A DNA stretch of 64,000 nt from Chelatococcus composti (GTDB taxonomy: Bacteria; Pseudomonadota; Alphaproteobacteria; Rhizobiales; Beijerinckiaceae): NCBI RefSeq assembly GCF_014201415.1, contig NZ_JACHEH010000006.1, positions 62,001-126,000 of the forward strand. The letters run 5' to 3'. Positions within the stretch are counted from its first letter, which is position 1, and every line of letters begins with the position of its first letter. The notes beneath the pieces were generated by a model, which searched no databases, was not told the origin of the DNA, and was given only the letters and a program-made list of their open reading frames with translations. Of this stretch, positions 46,955 through 56,034 are shown in pieces. Both the position numbers and the translations under genes were made by a program.

Positions 46955-47656
46955 TCATTGCACGTGCGCGAAGGTCTCGTCGAAGGAATAGCCGGCGCCG
47001 CGCACCGTGCGGATCGGGTCCGGCTGGCGGGGACGGTTGAGGGCCTTGCGCAGCCGGCCGACATGCACGTCCACCGTGCGCTCGTCGATGTAGACATCGT
47101 GGCCCCAGACGCCGTTGAGGAGCTGCTCGCGCGTGAAGACGCGGCCGGGGCTCTGCATCAGGAACTCGAGCAGCTTGAACTCCGTGGGGCCGAGGTGCAG
47201 CTCACGACCGCCCCGGCGCACACGCCGCGTCTCCCGGTCAAGCTCGATGTCTCCTGCCCTGAGCACGGTGGCCACGTGCCCCGGCTTGGCGCGGCGCAGC
47301 AGCGCCCGCACCCGCGCCAGAAGCTCCGGCACCGAGAAGGGCTTGACGACATAGTCGTCCGCACCTGTGGCGAGGCCGCGCACGCGTTCGTCCTCCTCGC
47401 CGCGGGCGGTGAGCATGATGACGGGCAGCCGCTCCGTCTCGCGCCGGGCGCGCAAGCGCCGGCACAGCTCGATTCCGGACAGGCCGGGCAGCATCCAGTC
47501 GAGCAGCACGAGGTCAGGCACCTGCTCGCGCAGCCGGACCTCCGCCTCGTCGCCGCGCGCCACGGTGTCGACGGTATAGCCCTCGGCCTCAAGGTTGTAG
47601 CGCAGGAGGAGCGTGAGCGGCTCCTCGTCTTCGACGATGAGGATTCGGGGTCCCAT
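46955..47656 (-). CDS. phoB: Phosphate response regulator PhoB
   Basis: PhoB is the OmpR-family response regulator of the Pho regulon. The 233-aa protein has a receiver domain with phosphoacceptor Asp53 (LLDWMLPG) and Lys105 (VVKPFS), and a C-terminal winged helix (LGPTEFKLLEFLMQSPGRVF, VYIDERTVDVHVGRLRKAL). Phosphorylated by PhoR, it binds PHO boxes, such as the one upstream of pstS. It is the last gene of the seven-gene Pho operon, 19 nt after phoU. Confidence 0.97.
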   Translation of the reverse strand: MGPRILIVEDEEPLTLLLRYNLEAEGYTVDTVARGDEAEVRLREQVPDLVLLDWMLPGLSGIELCRRLRARRETERLPVIMLTARGEEDERVRGLATGADDYVVKPFSVPELLARVRALLRRAKPGHVATVLRAGDIELDRETRRVRRGGRELHLGPTEFKLLEFLMQSPGRVFTREQLLNGVWGHDVYIDERTVDVHVGRLRKALNRPRQPDPIRTVRGAGYSFDETFAHVQ

Positions 47657-47675
47657 CGGTCCTCCGTCCGGGCGC

Positions 47676-48395
47676 CTACTGCTGGCCGGAGACCGGCACG
47701 GTGGTGAAGCTCGACTCGTCGCTCTTCGGGCGCTCGGCGACGACCGGCTTGCCGGTGACGAGATAGTGGATCGTCTCGGCAATGTTGGTGGTGTGGTCGC
47801 CGATGCGCTCGATGTTCTTGGCGAGGAACAGGAGGTGTGTGCAGAAGCTGATGTTGCGCGGATCTTCCATCATGTAGGTGAGCAGCTCGCGGAAGATCGA
47901 GGTGTAGAGCGCGTCGATGCGGTCGTCGCGCTGCCACACGTCGAGCGCGCGGGCCGTGTCTTTCTGCGCATAGGCGTCGAGTACGTCCTTGAGCTGGGCC
48001 TGCACGAGGTCGCTCATGTGCTGCACGCCACCGACGATCTTCTGCGGCTGCAGCTCGTTGCTGATGGCGACGACACGCTTGGCGGTGTTCTTGGCGAGGT
48101 CGCCGATGCGCTCGATGTCTCCGGCGATGCGGATGGCGGAGATGATCTCGCGCAGGTCCACCGCCATCGGCTGGCGCTTGGCGATGGTCAGCACGGCGCG
48201 CTCCTCCACGTCGTGCTGCAGGGCATCGAGCCGCTCGTCGACGGCGATGACCGCTTGGGCGAGGGCCGCATCACGCCGCACGAGAGCCATGATGGCATCG
48301 CCCAGCATCTTCTCGGCAATGCCGCCCATCTCGGCGATCTTGCTGCGCAGGGTGTCGAGCTCGACGTCGAACGAGCTGACGATATGGTCGGTCAT
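47676..48395 (-). CDS. phoU: Phosphate signalling protein PhoU
   Basis: PhoU restrains PhoR signalling when phosphate is plentiful, acting at the PstSCAB transporter. The 239-aa protein is a tandem of two three-helix PhoU repeats, with segments LRSKIAEMGGIAEKMLGDA, AIRIAGDIERIGDLAKNTA and ARALDVWQRDDRIDALY, and the second-repeat signature AKNIERIGDHTTNIAETIHY. The ATG at 48395 fits the family start. It is between pstB and phoB. Confidence 0.96.
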   Translation of the reverse strand: MTDHIVSSFDVELDTLRSKIAEMGGIAEKMLGDAIMALVRRDAALAQAVIAVDERLDALQHDVEERAVLTIAKRQPMAVDLREIISAIRIAGDIERIGDLAKNTAKRVVAISNELQPQKIVGGVQHMSDLVQAQLKDVLDAYAQKDTARALDVWQRDDRIDALYTSIFRELLTYMMEDPRNISFCTHLLFLAKNIERIGDHTTNIAETIHYLVTGKPVVAERPKSDESSFTTVPVSGQQ

Positions 48396-48424
48396 CGTCG
48401 GCACTCCCCTCTCTCGCGACGGCC

Positions 48425-49246
48425 TCAGCCGAAGCGCCCCGTGATGTAGTCCTGTGTCCGCTTGTCCTGCGGCGCGGTGAAGATCTGCTCGGTCGGCCCC
48501 TCCTCCACGAGCCTGCCGAGGTGGAAGAAGGCCGTGCGCTGCGAGACGCGCGCCGCCTGCTGCATCGAGTGCGTCACGATGACGATCGTGTAGTTCTCGC
48601 GCAGCTCGTCGATCAGCCCCTCGATCTTCGCCGTGGCGATCGGGTCGAGCGCCGAGCACGGCTCGTCCATGAGGATGACCTCGGGATTGACGGCGATGGC
48701 GCGGGCGATGCACAGGCGCTGCTGCTGGCCGCCGGAAAGGCCCGTGCCCGGCGCTCCAAGCCGGTCCTTCACCTCCTCATAGAGACCGGCGCGCTTGAGG
48801 CTCATGATGACGATCTCGTCGAGTTCGGCCTTCGAGCTGGTGAGCCCGTGGATGCGCGGCCCGTAGGCGACGTTCTCGTAGATCGACTTGGGGAAGGGGT
48901 TCGGCTTCTGGAACACCATGCCGACCCTGGCCCGGAGCTGCACCGGGTCGAGGCTGCGGTCGTAGATGTCGCGGCCATCGATCTCGATGCGGCCGGACAC
49001 CCGGCAGATCGGGATCGTGTCGTTCATCCGGTTGATGCAGCGCAGGAAGGTGGACTTGCCGCAGCCGGACGGCCCGATGAAGGCGGTGACCGCCTTTTCG
49101 GGAATGTCGATGGAGACGTCGTGAAGGGCGTGCTTGTCCCCGTAGTAGACGTTGACGTCCCGGGCCACGATCTTCGTCGCCGCCTTCTCGGCGGCCCCGG
49201 CCGTCGCGGCCCTGGCCAGCTCGATGTTCGGCATCGTCGTCATCAT
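48425..49246 (-). CDS. pstB: Phosphate ABC transporter ATP-binding protein PstB
   Basis: PstB is the ATPase of the high-affinity phosphate importer. The 273-aa protein has Walker [10 protein letters not shown], signature [14 protein letters not shown], Walker [13 protein letters not shown] and the H-loop [13 protein letters not shown]. The start is the ATG at 49246, with GGAG about 8 nt upstream. A longer frame reaches back into pstA but is not part of the gene. Confidence 0.98.
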   Translation of the reverse strand: MMTTMPNIELARAATAGAAEKAATKIVARDVNVYYGDKHALHDVSIDIPEKAVTAFIGPSGCGKSTFLRCINRMNDTIPICRVSGRIEIDGRDIYDRSLDPVQLRARVGMVFQKPNPFPKSIYENVAYGPRIHGLTSSKAELDEIVIMSLKRAGLYEEVKDRLGAPGTGLSGGQQQRLCIARAIAVNPEVILMDEPCSALDPIATAKIEGLIDELRENYTIVIVTHSMQQAARVSQRTAFFHLGRLVEEGPTEQIFTAPQDKRTQDYITGRFG

Positions 49247-49275
49247 AGGAAACTCCCTTCGCCTCGGGACAAGGG

Positions 49276-51033
49276 CTACCAGCGGCGCTCGAAACGGCGG
49301 CGCAGCAGGATGGCGAGCCCGTTCATGATAAAGAGAAAGCCGAGCAGGACCAGGATGGCGGCGGCCGTCTTGGCCTGGAACAGCGGCTCCGGCAGGTCGG
49401 ACCACAGGTAGATCTGCACCGGAAGCGCCGTCGCCGCATCGGTGATGGAGCCCGGCACGTCGACGATGAACGCCACCATGCCGATGAGCAGGAGCGGCGC
49501 GGTCTCGCCGAGCGCGTGTGCCATGCCGATGATGGTGCCGGTCATGATGCCGGGCATGGCTAGCGGCAGCACGTGATGGAACACCGCCTGCTGGTGTGAG
49601 GCTCCGATGCCGAGTGCCGCCTCGCGGATCGACGGCGGTACAGATTTCAGCGCGGCGCGGCTGGCGATGATGATGGTCGGCAGCACGAGCAGGGCGAGCA
49701 CGAGGCCGCCGACCAGCGGCGCCGAGCGCGGCAGGCCGAAAAAGTTGAGGAACATCGCAAGGCCGAGCAGGCCGAAGACGATCGACGGCACGGCGGCGAG
49801 ATTGTTGATGTTGACCTCGATGAGGTCCGTCAGCCGGTTCTTCGGCGCGAACTCCTCGAGATAGACGGCGGCACCGACGCCGATGGGCAGGCACAGCACG
49901 AGCGTCACCAGCATGGTCAGTGCCGAGCCGACGAGCGCCCCGAGGATGCCGGCCTGTTCCGGCTCGCGGCTGTCGCCGGAGGTGAAGAAGCGGGTGGCGA
50001 AGTGCGACGAGACGAGGCCGCGCTGCTTCAGGTTCTCCAGCCAGGCGATCACCTGGTCGTCGAGGCGGCGGTCGGCTTCCGGCTGGGTCAGGGTGACGAT
50101 CTCCCACCGGCCGGCCGGCGCAGCATCCGTATTGGCGAGAGGCACGAGCACGGTGCCGCGCGCCTCGGCGGCGCCGATCTCGGTCAGCTTGACGATGCCG
50201 CCGTTGATGAAAACAAGTTGTGAGGGCCGGCTGGCCGTCAGCGTCTCCGGCGCCTCGGCATTGGCGGCGCGCGCCTCGGCGGCCGAGGCTTTGGCCTCGA
50301 AGTCGGCGATGCGCCGGCTGAGCGCCTCGCGCTGGCCCTCGCCGCTGGTGGCGGCAGCAGCGGCCGCGAGCCGCGCGGCCTCGCGGCGGTTGGCCGCTGC
50401 CTGCCCGCGCAGGTCCTCCTTGATCCCGGCCAGAATGCGGGCGAAATCGGGTGCCGTGCTCCGCAGCAGGACGGTCCCGCCGTCGACCGTCACCTGCGCC
50501 TGCCCCTGGCCCGCGGTCTGGCGCCGCCCGGTCATCAGGCCCTTGAGGTAGAGATCGGCCGCATCGTCGAGCAGCGCCTCGATGGTCACCGGGTGGCCGA
50601 TGATGGCGGGGTCCGCGAGGACCGCATCGCGCAGTGCCATCGCCGCACCTGAGGACAGGAGCTCGTTGTTGAGCTTGCGGCGCAGGGCCCGCGTCGTCAC
50701 CTGCGGGAAGAGCTGCTGCAGCCCGGCGCGCAGCGCCGCGTCATAGTCGCCGCCGCGCAGCGCCTGCGGGTCGGTGGTGCCGTCGCTCGATACCTGCTCC
50801 AGCGTCGGCGTGACGGACATCGTCAGGCGATATTCCGTGAAGGCCGGCAGCGCCTTGATGATCACGTCGCCAATCAGGACGACGAGGAAGATCCCCGCGA
50901 GCGCGATGGCGCCGATGCCGTAGGCGCGGAAGCGCGCCTCCGCCGCATGGCGCCGCCTCAGCCGGGCCGCCGCCTCGTCAGGCGAGAGCCCCAACCGACG
51001 GGCGCCTGGAGAGGGTGCTGCGATGTCAGTCAT
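49276..51033 (-). CDS. pstA: Phosphate ABC transporter permease PstA, extended form
   Basis: PstA is one of two phosphate permease subunits. This 585-aa version is about twice the usual length (~290 aa). Residues ~35-58 form a first transmembrane helix. The region ~60-340 is a large periplasmic insertion (DUF3333-like) that includes a coiled-coil-like Ala/Glu/Arg stretch (~205-260). The last ~240 residues are the BPD permease domain, with five or six helices and the EAA loop [29 protein letters not shown]. Such extended PstA and PstC are characteristic of some Alphaproteobacteria. The start overlaps the pstC stop by 8 nt. Confidence 0.93.
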   Translation of the reverse strand: MTDIAAPSPGARRLGLSPDEAAARLRRRHAAEARFRAYGIGAIALAGIFLVVLIGDVIIKALPAFTEYRLTMSVTPTLEQVSSDGTTDPQALRGGDYDAALRAGLQQLFPQVTTRALRRKLNNELLSSGAAMALRDAVLADPAIIGHPVTIEALLDDAADLYLKGLMTGRRQTAGQGQAQVTVDGGTVLLRSTAPDFARILAGIKEDLRGQAAANRREAARLAAAAAATSGEGQREALSRRIADFEAKASAAEARAANAEAPETLTASRPSQLVFINGGIVKLTEIGAAEARGTVLVPLANTDAAPAGRWEIVTLTQPEADRRLDDQVIAWLENLKQRGLVSSHFATRFFTSGDSREPEQAGILGALVGSALTMLVTLVLCLPIGVGAAVYLEEFAPKNRLTDLIEVNINNLAAVPSIVFGLLGLAMFLNFFGLPRSAPLVGGLVLALLVLPTIIIASRAALKSVPPSIREAALGIGASHQQAVFHHVLPLAMPGIMTGTIIGMAHALGETAPLLLIGMVAFIVDVPGSITDAATALPVQIYLWSDLPEPLFQAKTAAAILVLLGFLFIMNGLAILLRRRFERRW

Positions 51034-52399
51034 ATTGCTCTCGGTACTTGCGGACGATGCGCAGGGCGATGACGTTCAGCGTCAGCGTGAAGAAGAAGAG
51101 CACGAAGCCGAGGGCGAAGGCCGACAGGGTCTTTGCGCTGTCGAATTCCTGGTCGCCGACGAGCAGCGTCTTGATCTGCACCGTGACCGTCGTGACGGCC
51201 TCGAGGGGATTGAAGGTCAGGTTGCCGGCCAGCCCCGCCGCCATGACGACGATCATTGTCTCGCCCACGGCGCGCGAGACGGCGAGCATGAGGGCGGAGA
51301 CGATGCCCGGCAGCGCCGCCGGCAGCACGACATGCTTGATGGTCTCCGATTTCGTCGCGCCCATGCCGTAGGAGCCGTCGCGCAGCGACTGCGGTACCGC
51401 GTTGATAACATCGTCCGACAGGGAGGAGACGAAGGGGATGATCATCACCCCCATGACGAGGCCGGCCGCGAGGGCGCTCTCGGACGCCACCGAGAGGCCG
51501 AGCGCCTCGCCCACGTTCTTGATGAACGGCGCCACGGTGAGCGCCGCGAAATAGCCGAAGACGACGGTGGGGATGCCGGCCAGCACCTCCAGCACCGGCT
51601 TGGCGATGGCGCGCACGCGGGGCGTCGCGTATTCGGACATGTAGATCGCTGCGAAGAGGCCGACAGGCCCCGCAACGAGCATCGCGATCAGCATGATGAG
51701 CGTGGTGCCGACGAAGAGCGGCACGGCCCCGAAGGTACCCGACTGGCCCACCTGGTCGGCGCGGATCGCCGTCTGCGGCGACCACTGCAGGCCGAAGAGG
51801 AAGTCGTACCAGGGATAGCGGGCGAAGAAGCGCAGCGTCTCGAACAGCACCGAGAAGACGATGCCGAGGGTCGTCAGGATGGCGACGGCGGAACAGGCGA
51901 TGAGAACGACCTTTGTAACCTGCTCGAAGCCGTTGCGGGCGCGGAAGCCGGGCGCTAGCTGCCGGCGGCCCACGGCAAAGCCCCCCGCCGCGCCGGCAAG
52001 GCCGAGGACGATGAGCACCACCTCCGCCTCGGTGCGGGCGTCCCTGTAGGCATCAGCGGCGACGGCGATGCCGGGATGGGGCGTGCCGGCGAACTCGCCG
52101 AGGGCGAGAAGACGCGCCTCGCGCAGGCGCCCCTCCTGCTCCAGCGCGTTCTGCGGCGCGAGCTCCGCCGGCAGGGCCGCGAGCGTGCGCGCCTCGACAT
52201 AGCGCGGCGCAAGCGGTGTCCACAGCGCCACGACGACGAGCATCGGCAGGACGCAGAGCGTGGCCAGGAACAGGCCGTGGTAGACCGGCAGGGAATGAAG
52301 GCGCGCGCCGCCGTCCCTGAACCCACGCCCCCTGGACCGCCCGAAGGCGAAGGCCGCCAGCGCCACGGCGACAACGAGCAGGAAGAACAAGCTAACCAT
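51026..52399 (-). CDS. pstC: Phosphate ABC transporter permease PstC, extended form
   Basis: PstC is the partner permease of PstA. The 457-aa protein starts with a transmembrane helix (VSLFFLLVVAVALAAFAFG) and has a second at ~47-65 followed by a periplasmic stretch. The BPD permease domain (~210-457) has the conserved EAA-like loop SLRDGSYGMGATKSETIKHV and the helix GPVGLFAAIYMSEYA. It is longer than E. coli PstC (319 aa). A stem-loop separates it from pstS, and it overlaps pstA. Confidence 0.94.
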   Translation of the reverse strand: MVSLFFLLVVAVALAAFAFGRSRGRGFRDGGARLHSLPVYHGLFLATLCVLPMLVVVALWTPLAPRYVEARTLAALPAELAPQNALEQEGRLREARLLALGEFAGTPHPGIAVAADAYRDARTEAEVVLIVLGLAGAAGGFAVGRRQLAPGFRARNGFEQVTKVVLIACSAVAILTTLGIVFSVLFETLRFFARYPWYDFLFGLQWSPQTAIRADQVGQSGTFGAVPLFVGTTLIMLIAMLVAGPVGLFAAIYMSEYATPRVRAIAKPVLEVLAGIPTVVFGYFAALTVAPFIKNVGEALGLSVASESALAAGLVMGVMIIPFVSSLSDDVINAVPQSLRDGSYGMGATKSETIKHVVLPAALPGIVSALMLAVSRAVGETMIVVMAAGLAGNLTFNPLEAVTTVTVQIKTLLVGDQEFDSAKTLSAFALGFVLFFFTLTLNVIALRIVRKYREQYD

Positions 52400-52474
52400 C
52401 TCCGCTCCCGGGGGAGAGCACGGCAGGAGGCCGTCTCGGCGAGGGCCTCTACCGCATTTCGACGGCAAAACGAA

Positions 52475-52494
52475 GCGGATGGCCGTCCATCCGC
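52475..52494 (-). terminator. pstS-pstC intercistronic stem-loop / attenuating terminator
   Basis: GCGGATGG (52475-52482), CCGT, CCATCCGC (52487-52494) is a perfect 8-bp stem. Read on the minus strand it is followed by TTCGTTTTG, so it can partly terminate transcription after pstS. That would leave pstS more abundant than the membrane genes, as known for many binding-protein operons. Confidence 0.7.
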
Positions 52495-52513
52495 CCCGCT
52501 TTCCGTTGGACGA

Positions 52514-53560
52514 TCAGAGGCCCGCGTCGGCCGACAGCGGCTTCTGCTCCTTGACGTCCTCCCGCACCCGGGCGAGCTCGTCAGCCGGCAGCGGCACGAG
52601 ACCCTTGCGCGAAAGATAGCCGTCCTCGCCCAGCGCCTTCTCGGAGACGTATTCGGCGATGAACTTGTCGAGGCCCGGCACGACGCCGATGTGCTGCTTC
52701 TTGAAGTAGACGTACAGCGGGCGCGAGACCGAGTACTCGCCTTCGGCGATGGTGTCGAAGTTTGGCGCCACACCGTCGATCTTGGCGCCCTTGATCTTCG
52801 CCGCGTTCTCCTCGAGGAAGGAGTAGCCGAAGATGCCGACCGCCTGCGGATTGGCATCGAGCTTCTGGACGATGAGGTTGTCGTTCTCTCCGGCGTCGAT
52901 GTAGGCGCCGTCCTCGCGGATCGTCTTCCACGCGACGGCGAAGGCGTTCGGGTTGCTCTTCTTGAGGTCCGCGAGAACCTTCTCCGCGCCGGGCTCCATG
53001 ACGAGTTCGAGGAACGAATCGCGCGTGCCAGAGGTGGGCGGCGGGCCGAGCACCTCGATCTTCTCGTTGGGCAGCGTCTTGTCGATGTCAGACCAGGACC
53101 TGTAGGGGTTGGGGACGAGCTTGCCGTCAGGACCCGGCACCTCCTTGGCGAGGGCGAGGAAGAGCTGCTCCTTCGTCAGGTCGAAGTCCGGCCCCGCCTT
53201 CGAGTTGGCGACGGTCAGACCGTCGAAGCCCACCTTAAGCTCGATGATGTCGGTGACGCCGTTCTTCCGGCAGTCCTCGAACTCGGATTTCTTGATACGG
53301 CGCGAGGCATTGGTGGCATCTGGATGGTCCGTGCCGACGCCGGCGCAGAACAGCTTCATGCCGCCGCCGGTGCCGGTCGACTCGACGACGGGCGCCTTGC
53401 CGAGGCCCGCGCGGGCGAACTGCTCCGCAACCGCCGTCGTGAAGGGATAGACCGTCGAGGAGCCGACGATGCGGATCTGGTCGCGCGCCTCGGCGGTACC
53501 GGCTGCGGCGACGCCGGCCAGGGCGAGGGCGGCGACGCTGGCGAGGGAACGGAATTTCAC
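52514..53560 (-). CDS. pstS: Phosphate-binding protein PstS
   Basis: PstS is the periplasmic high-affinity phosphate receptor. The 348-aa protein has a signal peptide (cleavage near AEA-RDQ, residue ~25) and the PstS-like two-lobed fold with GSSTVYPF, VVESTGTGGGMKLFC, NASRRIKKSEFEDC and TSGTRDSF. The start is a GTG with GGGAG 8 nt upstream; a PHO box lies about 120 nt upstream. It is the first structural transport gene after phoR. Confidence 0.96.
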   Translation of the reverse strand: MKFRSLASVAALALAGVAAAGTAEARDQIRIVGSSTVYPFTTAVAEQFARAGLGKAPVVESTGTGGGMKLFCAGVGTDHPDATNASRRIKKSEFEDCRKNGVTDIIELKVGFDGLTVANSKAGPDFDLTKEQLFLALAKEVPGPDGKLVPNPYRSWSDIDKTLPNEKIEVLGPPPTSGTRDSFLELVMEPGAEKVLADLKKSNPNAFAVAWKTIREDGAYIDAGENDNLIVQKLDANPQAVGIFGYSFLEENAAKIKGAKIDGVAPNFDTIAEGEYSVSRPLYVYFKKQHIGVVPGLDKFIAEYVSEKALGEDGYLSRKGLVPLPADELARVREDVKEQKPLSADAGL

Positions 53561-53678
53561 GGTGTGTCTCCCTGATCTCTGGAGCGGGGCGACGGTCGCA
53601 TGACCGCGACCGGCCCTGTCGCTTCCGCTTCGGCGATGCCGCGGACGTCGCCGACGCCCCCCTGTCTATGAGGGCAAG

Positions 53679-53696
53679 GTGACAACCGAATGACAG
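53679..53696 (-). promoter_or_regulatory. PHO box upstream of pstS
   Basis: On the minus strand CTGTCAT-TCGG-TTGTCAC matches the PhoB consensus CTGTCAT-N4-CTGTCAT at 12 of 14 positions in the two half-sites (7/7 and 5/7). It lies just after the phoR stop codon, 119 nt upstream of the pstS start, so PhoB can drive pstSCAB-phoUB from a second promoter inside the operon. Confidence 0.88.
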
Positions 53697-53715
53697 CGTA
53701 AAATCTTGTTCTGTT

Positions 53716-55005
53716 TCACTTTCTGGATTCGCCGACGAGCACGGGAAGCGTCACCGTGAACGAAGCCCCCTTGCCCACCTCGCTCGCGATGGAGAGCTGC
53801 CCCCGGTGGCGCATCACGATGTGCTTGACGATGGCCAGGCCAAGACCAGTGCCGCCCTTGCCACGGCTCGCGGCGACATCGACGCGGTAGAAGCGCTCCG
53901 TCAGACGCGGCAGATGCTCTGGCGCGATGCCGGGTCCATAGTCGCGCACCTCGACAGACACCGCGCCCGCGCCGTCGGGGCGCGTCGCGGTCGTCACCCG
54001 CACGTCGACGCGGCCGCCGCTCTCGCCGTACTTGACGGCGTTCTCGATGAGGTTCTCGAAGACGCGCAGGAGCTCGTCGCGCTCCCCGCGCACGTTGACC
54101 GATCCCTCCGGCACGTCAAGCGCGATCTCGACGCCGCGCTCGCGCGCCAGCGGCAGGAGCGCGTCGATGAGGTGACGCAGCAGTGCGACAACGTCGACGA
54201 TCCCGGTGGGCTGCACATGCACGCTGAGCTCGATGCGCGACAGCGACAGCAGGTCGTCGATGAGTCGGGCCATGCGCTGCGCCTGCTCGCGCATGATCGC
54301 GAGGAAGCGCTCGCGGGCCGCTTCGTCGTTGCGCGCCGGCCCCTGCAGGGTCTCGATAAAGCCCATCAGGGAGGCGAGCGGCGTACGCAGTTCGTGGCTG
54401 GCGTTGGCGACAAAGTCGACGCGCATGTGCTCCAGCCGCCGCGCCGGTGTCAGGTCGCGGAAGTAGAGCGCGGCGCCGGCGCGGGCGCCGTCGTTGCCGG
54501 CCTCGCCGGTCAGCGGCGCGATGTGCACCTCGAGGGCGCGCTCCACCGGCACGCGCTCGACGAACTCGACCGCTTCGGCCTCGCCGCCCTTCACCACCCG
54601 CTCGAGGCCGTCGAGCACGTCCGGCGCGCGCAGCGCAAGGGACAGGGGGTGGCCGTTGCGCAAGCCCGGCAGAACTGCCGTTGCCGCCCGGTTGGCGTCC
54701 ACCACGAGGCCGCGCCGGTTCACGATGATGACGGGGTCGGGCAGCGCCGCCAGCACCGCCGCGGGGCCGAAGGCCTGCTGCTCGCTGCGCTCGCTGATGG
54801 TTACCGCGCGGTCGCCCGGCGGCCGGCGGTCGCGGAAGGCGAGCCCCGCCACCGCGAGACTGGCGAGTGCCGCCAGGGCGGTCCAGACGCCGACGACACC
54901 ACCGGCGAGCGCTGCCAGCGTGAAGATGGCACAGCTGAGGCCCGCGGTCCTGAGCGCGATGGCATTGGCGCTGAGCCGCAGGCTGTTCTTGGTCGTCTCG
55001 ATCAT
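53716..55005 (-). CDS. phoR: Phosphate sensor histidine kinase PhoR
   Basis: PhoR is the membrane histidine kinase that phosphorylates PhoB under phosphate starvation. The 429-aa protein has two N-terminal helices (~17-58), a PAS-like domain (~80-185; LPDPVIIVNRRGLVVDANRAA), the HisKA domain with phosphoacceptor His204 (NASHELRTP), and a HATPase_c domain with N-box Asn322 and the G-box GKGGTGLGLAIVKHI. It lacks a large periplasmic sensor, as is usual since PstSCAB/PhoU senses phosphate. First gene in the Pho cluster. Confidence 0.95.
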   Translation of the reverse strand: MIETTKNSLRLSANAIALRTAGLSCAIFTLAALAGGVVGVWTALAALASLAVAGLAFRDRRPPGDRAVTISERSEQQAFGPAAVLAALPDPVIIVNRRGLVVDANRAATAVLPGLRNGHPLSLALRAPDVLDGLERVVKGGEAEAVEFVERVPVERALEVHIAPLTGEAGNDGARAGAALYFRDLTPARRLEHMRVDFVANASHELRTPLASLMGFIETLQGPARNDEAARERFLAIMREQAQRMARLIDDLLSLSRIELSVHVQPTGIVDVVALLRHLIDALLPLARERGVEIALDVPEGSVNVRGERDELLRVFENLIENAVKYGESGGRVDVRVTTATRPDGAGAVSVEVRDYGPGIAPEHLPRLTERFYRVDVAASRGKGGTGLGLAIVKHIVMRHRGQLSIASEVGKGASFTVTLPVLVGESRK

Positions 55006-55095
55006 GCCCCTTGCCCGAACCGGCCGCCCCGGGGGCCGAGGCCGGCGAATCGGGACGGGCGGCAGGTCTCAAGAAGTCATCTCAACCGCGCTTCC

Positions 55096-55113
55096 GCGTC
55101 ATCCCGATGACAG
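55096..55113 (-). promoter_or_regulatory. Partial PHO-box-like site upstream of phoR
   Basis: On the minus strand CTGTCAT-CGGG-ATGACGC has a perfect first PHO half-site but a poor second half. The same segment is also a TCAT/ATGA dyad. It lies about 90 nt upstream of phoR. Pho autoregulation is known elsewhere; this site is only suggestive. Confidence 0.35.
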
Positions 55114-55127
55114 TGGCCCGGCGCTTC

Positions 55128-55730
55128 TCATCCGCGGCCGGCCCCTTTGGCCAGCTCGTCGAGCCGCGCCTGCATCTCGAGCACCTGGCGCTTGAGCTCG
55201 TCCAGGTCGTCGCTCGACTGACGCGCTTCGCCCTGGCGCGGGCGGGCGGCAGCCTCCTCCTGCTGCTCGACGCGCGGCCCGAAGGGGGAGAACAGCTTCA
55301 GCGCCTCGCCGAACATCGCCATGTTCGTGCGCACGTGCTCTTCCATGCTCTTGAACGCTGCCGCGGGGCCGAAGGCCTCGGCCATCTTCTCGCGCAGCTT
55401 CTGCTGCTCGCGCGTGAAATTCTCGATGGAGAACTCGAGGTAGCTCGGCACCAGCGCCTGCATGCTGTCGCCATAGAAGCGGATGAGCTGGCGCAGGAAG
55501 GCAACCGGCAGCAGGTTCTGCCCGGCCTTGTTCTCCTCCTCGAAGATGATCTGCGTCAGCACGGAACGGGTGATGTCCTCGTTGGTCTTGGCGTCGAAGA
55601 CGACGAAATCCTCCCCTTCACGCACCATCTGCGCGAGATCCTCGAGGGTGACGTAAGTGCTGGTTCCCGTGTGATAGAGGCGACGGTTGGCGTATTTCTT
55701 GATGACCGTCGGATTTTCTTTTGTCGCCAT
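55128..55730 (-). CDS. phaR: Polyhydroxyalkanoate synthesis repressor PhaR
   Basis: PhaR senses nascent polyhydroxybutyrate and represses phasin genes and itself. The 200-aa protein has the N-terminal PHB accumulation regulatory DNA-binding domain (VIKKYANRRLYHTGTSTYVT, EDFVVFDAKTNEDITRSVL) and the PHB-binding region (QQLIRFYGDSMQALVPSYLE-like), with a C-terminal coiled coil (LDELKRQVLEMQARLDEL). It diverges from phaA, so the intergenic region probably holds its operators. Confidence 0.96.
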   Translation of the reverse strand: MATKENPTVIKKYANRRLYHTGTSTYVTLEDLAQMVREGEDFVVFDAKTNEDITRSVLTQIIFEEENKAGQNLLPVAFLRQLIRFYGDSMQALVPSYLEFSIENFTREQQKLREKMAEAFGPAAAFKSMEEHVRTNMAMFGEALKLFSPFGPRVEQQEEAAARPRQGEARQSSDDLDELKRQVLEMQARLDELAKGAGRG

Positions 55731-56034
55731 GGCTCTGCTTTGTCTCGTCCCGGCCCGGATGCAGGCTCCGCCGCAGCGCCCCGAAGCATCTCCGGCACCG
55801 ACCGGTTGCCTGCGCACGGCCTCCCCGGCCAGACGATAGGCGCTAATCGGCGCGACGAAAACTCATTTGTGCGACATGGCGGCGCGGAGTGCATTGACGT
55901 GTTGCGCTTGACGCTATGCAGCCCCCCCTCGAAGATGACCCACGACCCGTCACACATGGCCGCGTCGGGGCGACCACGGCATGGGAGCAAGGGCCGCCAG
56001 GACCGGTGAAACAAGGAAACTCAAGGAGATCGCC
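55731..56034. promoter_or_regulatory. phaR-phaA divergent control region
   Basis: On the plus strand TTGACG (55894-55899) and TATGCA (55915-55920) are separated by 15 nt, a plausible if short-spaced phaA promoter; a second TTGACG is at 55908-55913. TGCA-containing motifs (GGATGCAGGC near 55767, GTGCATTG near 55890, TATGCAGC near 55915) are of the kind bound by PhaR in related bacteria. No gene is seen here. Confidence 0.45.
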
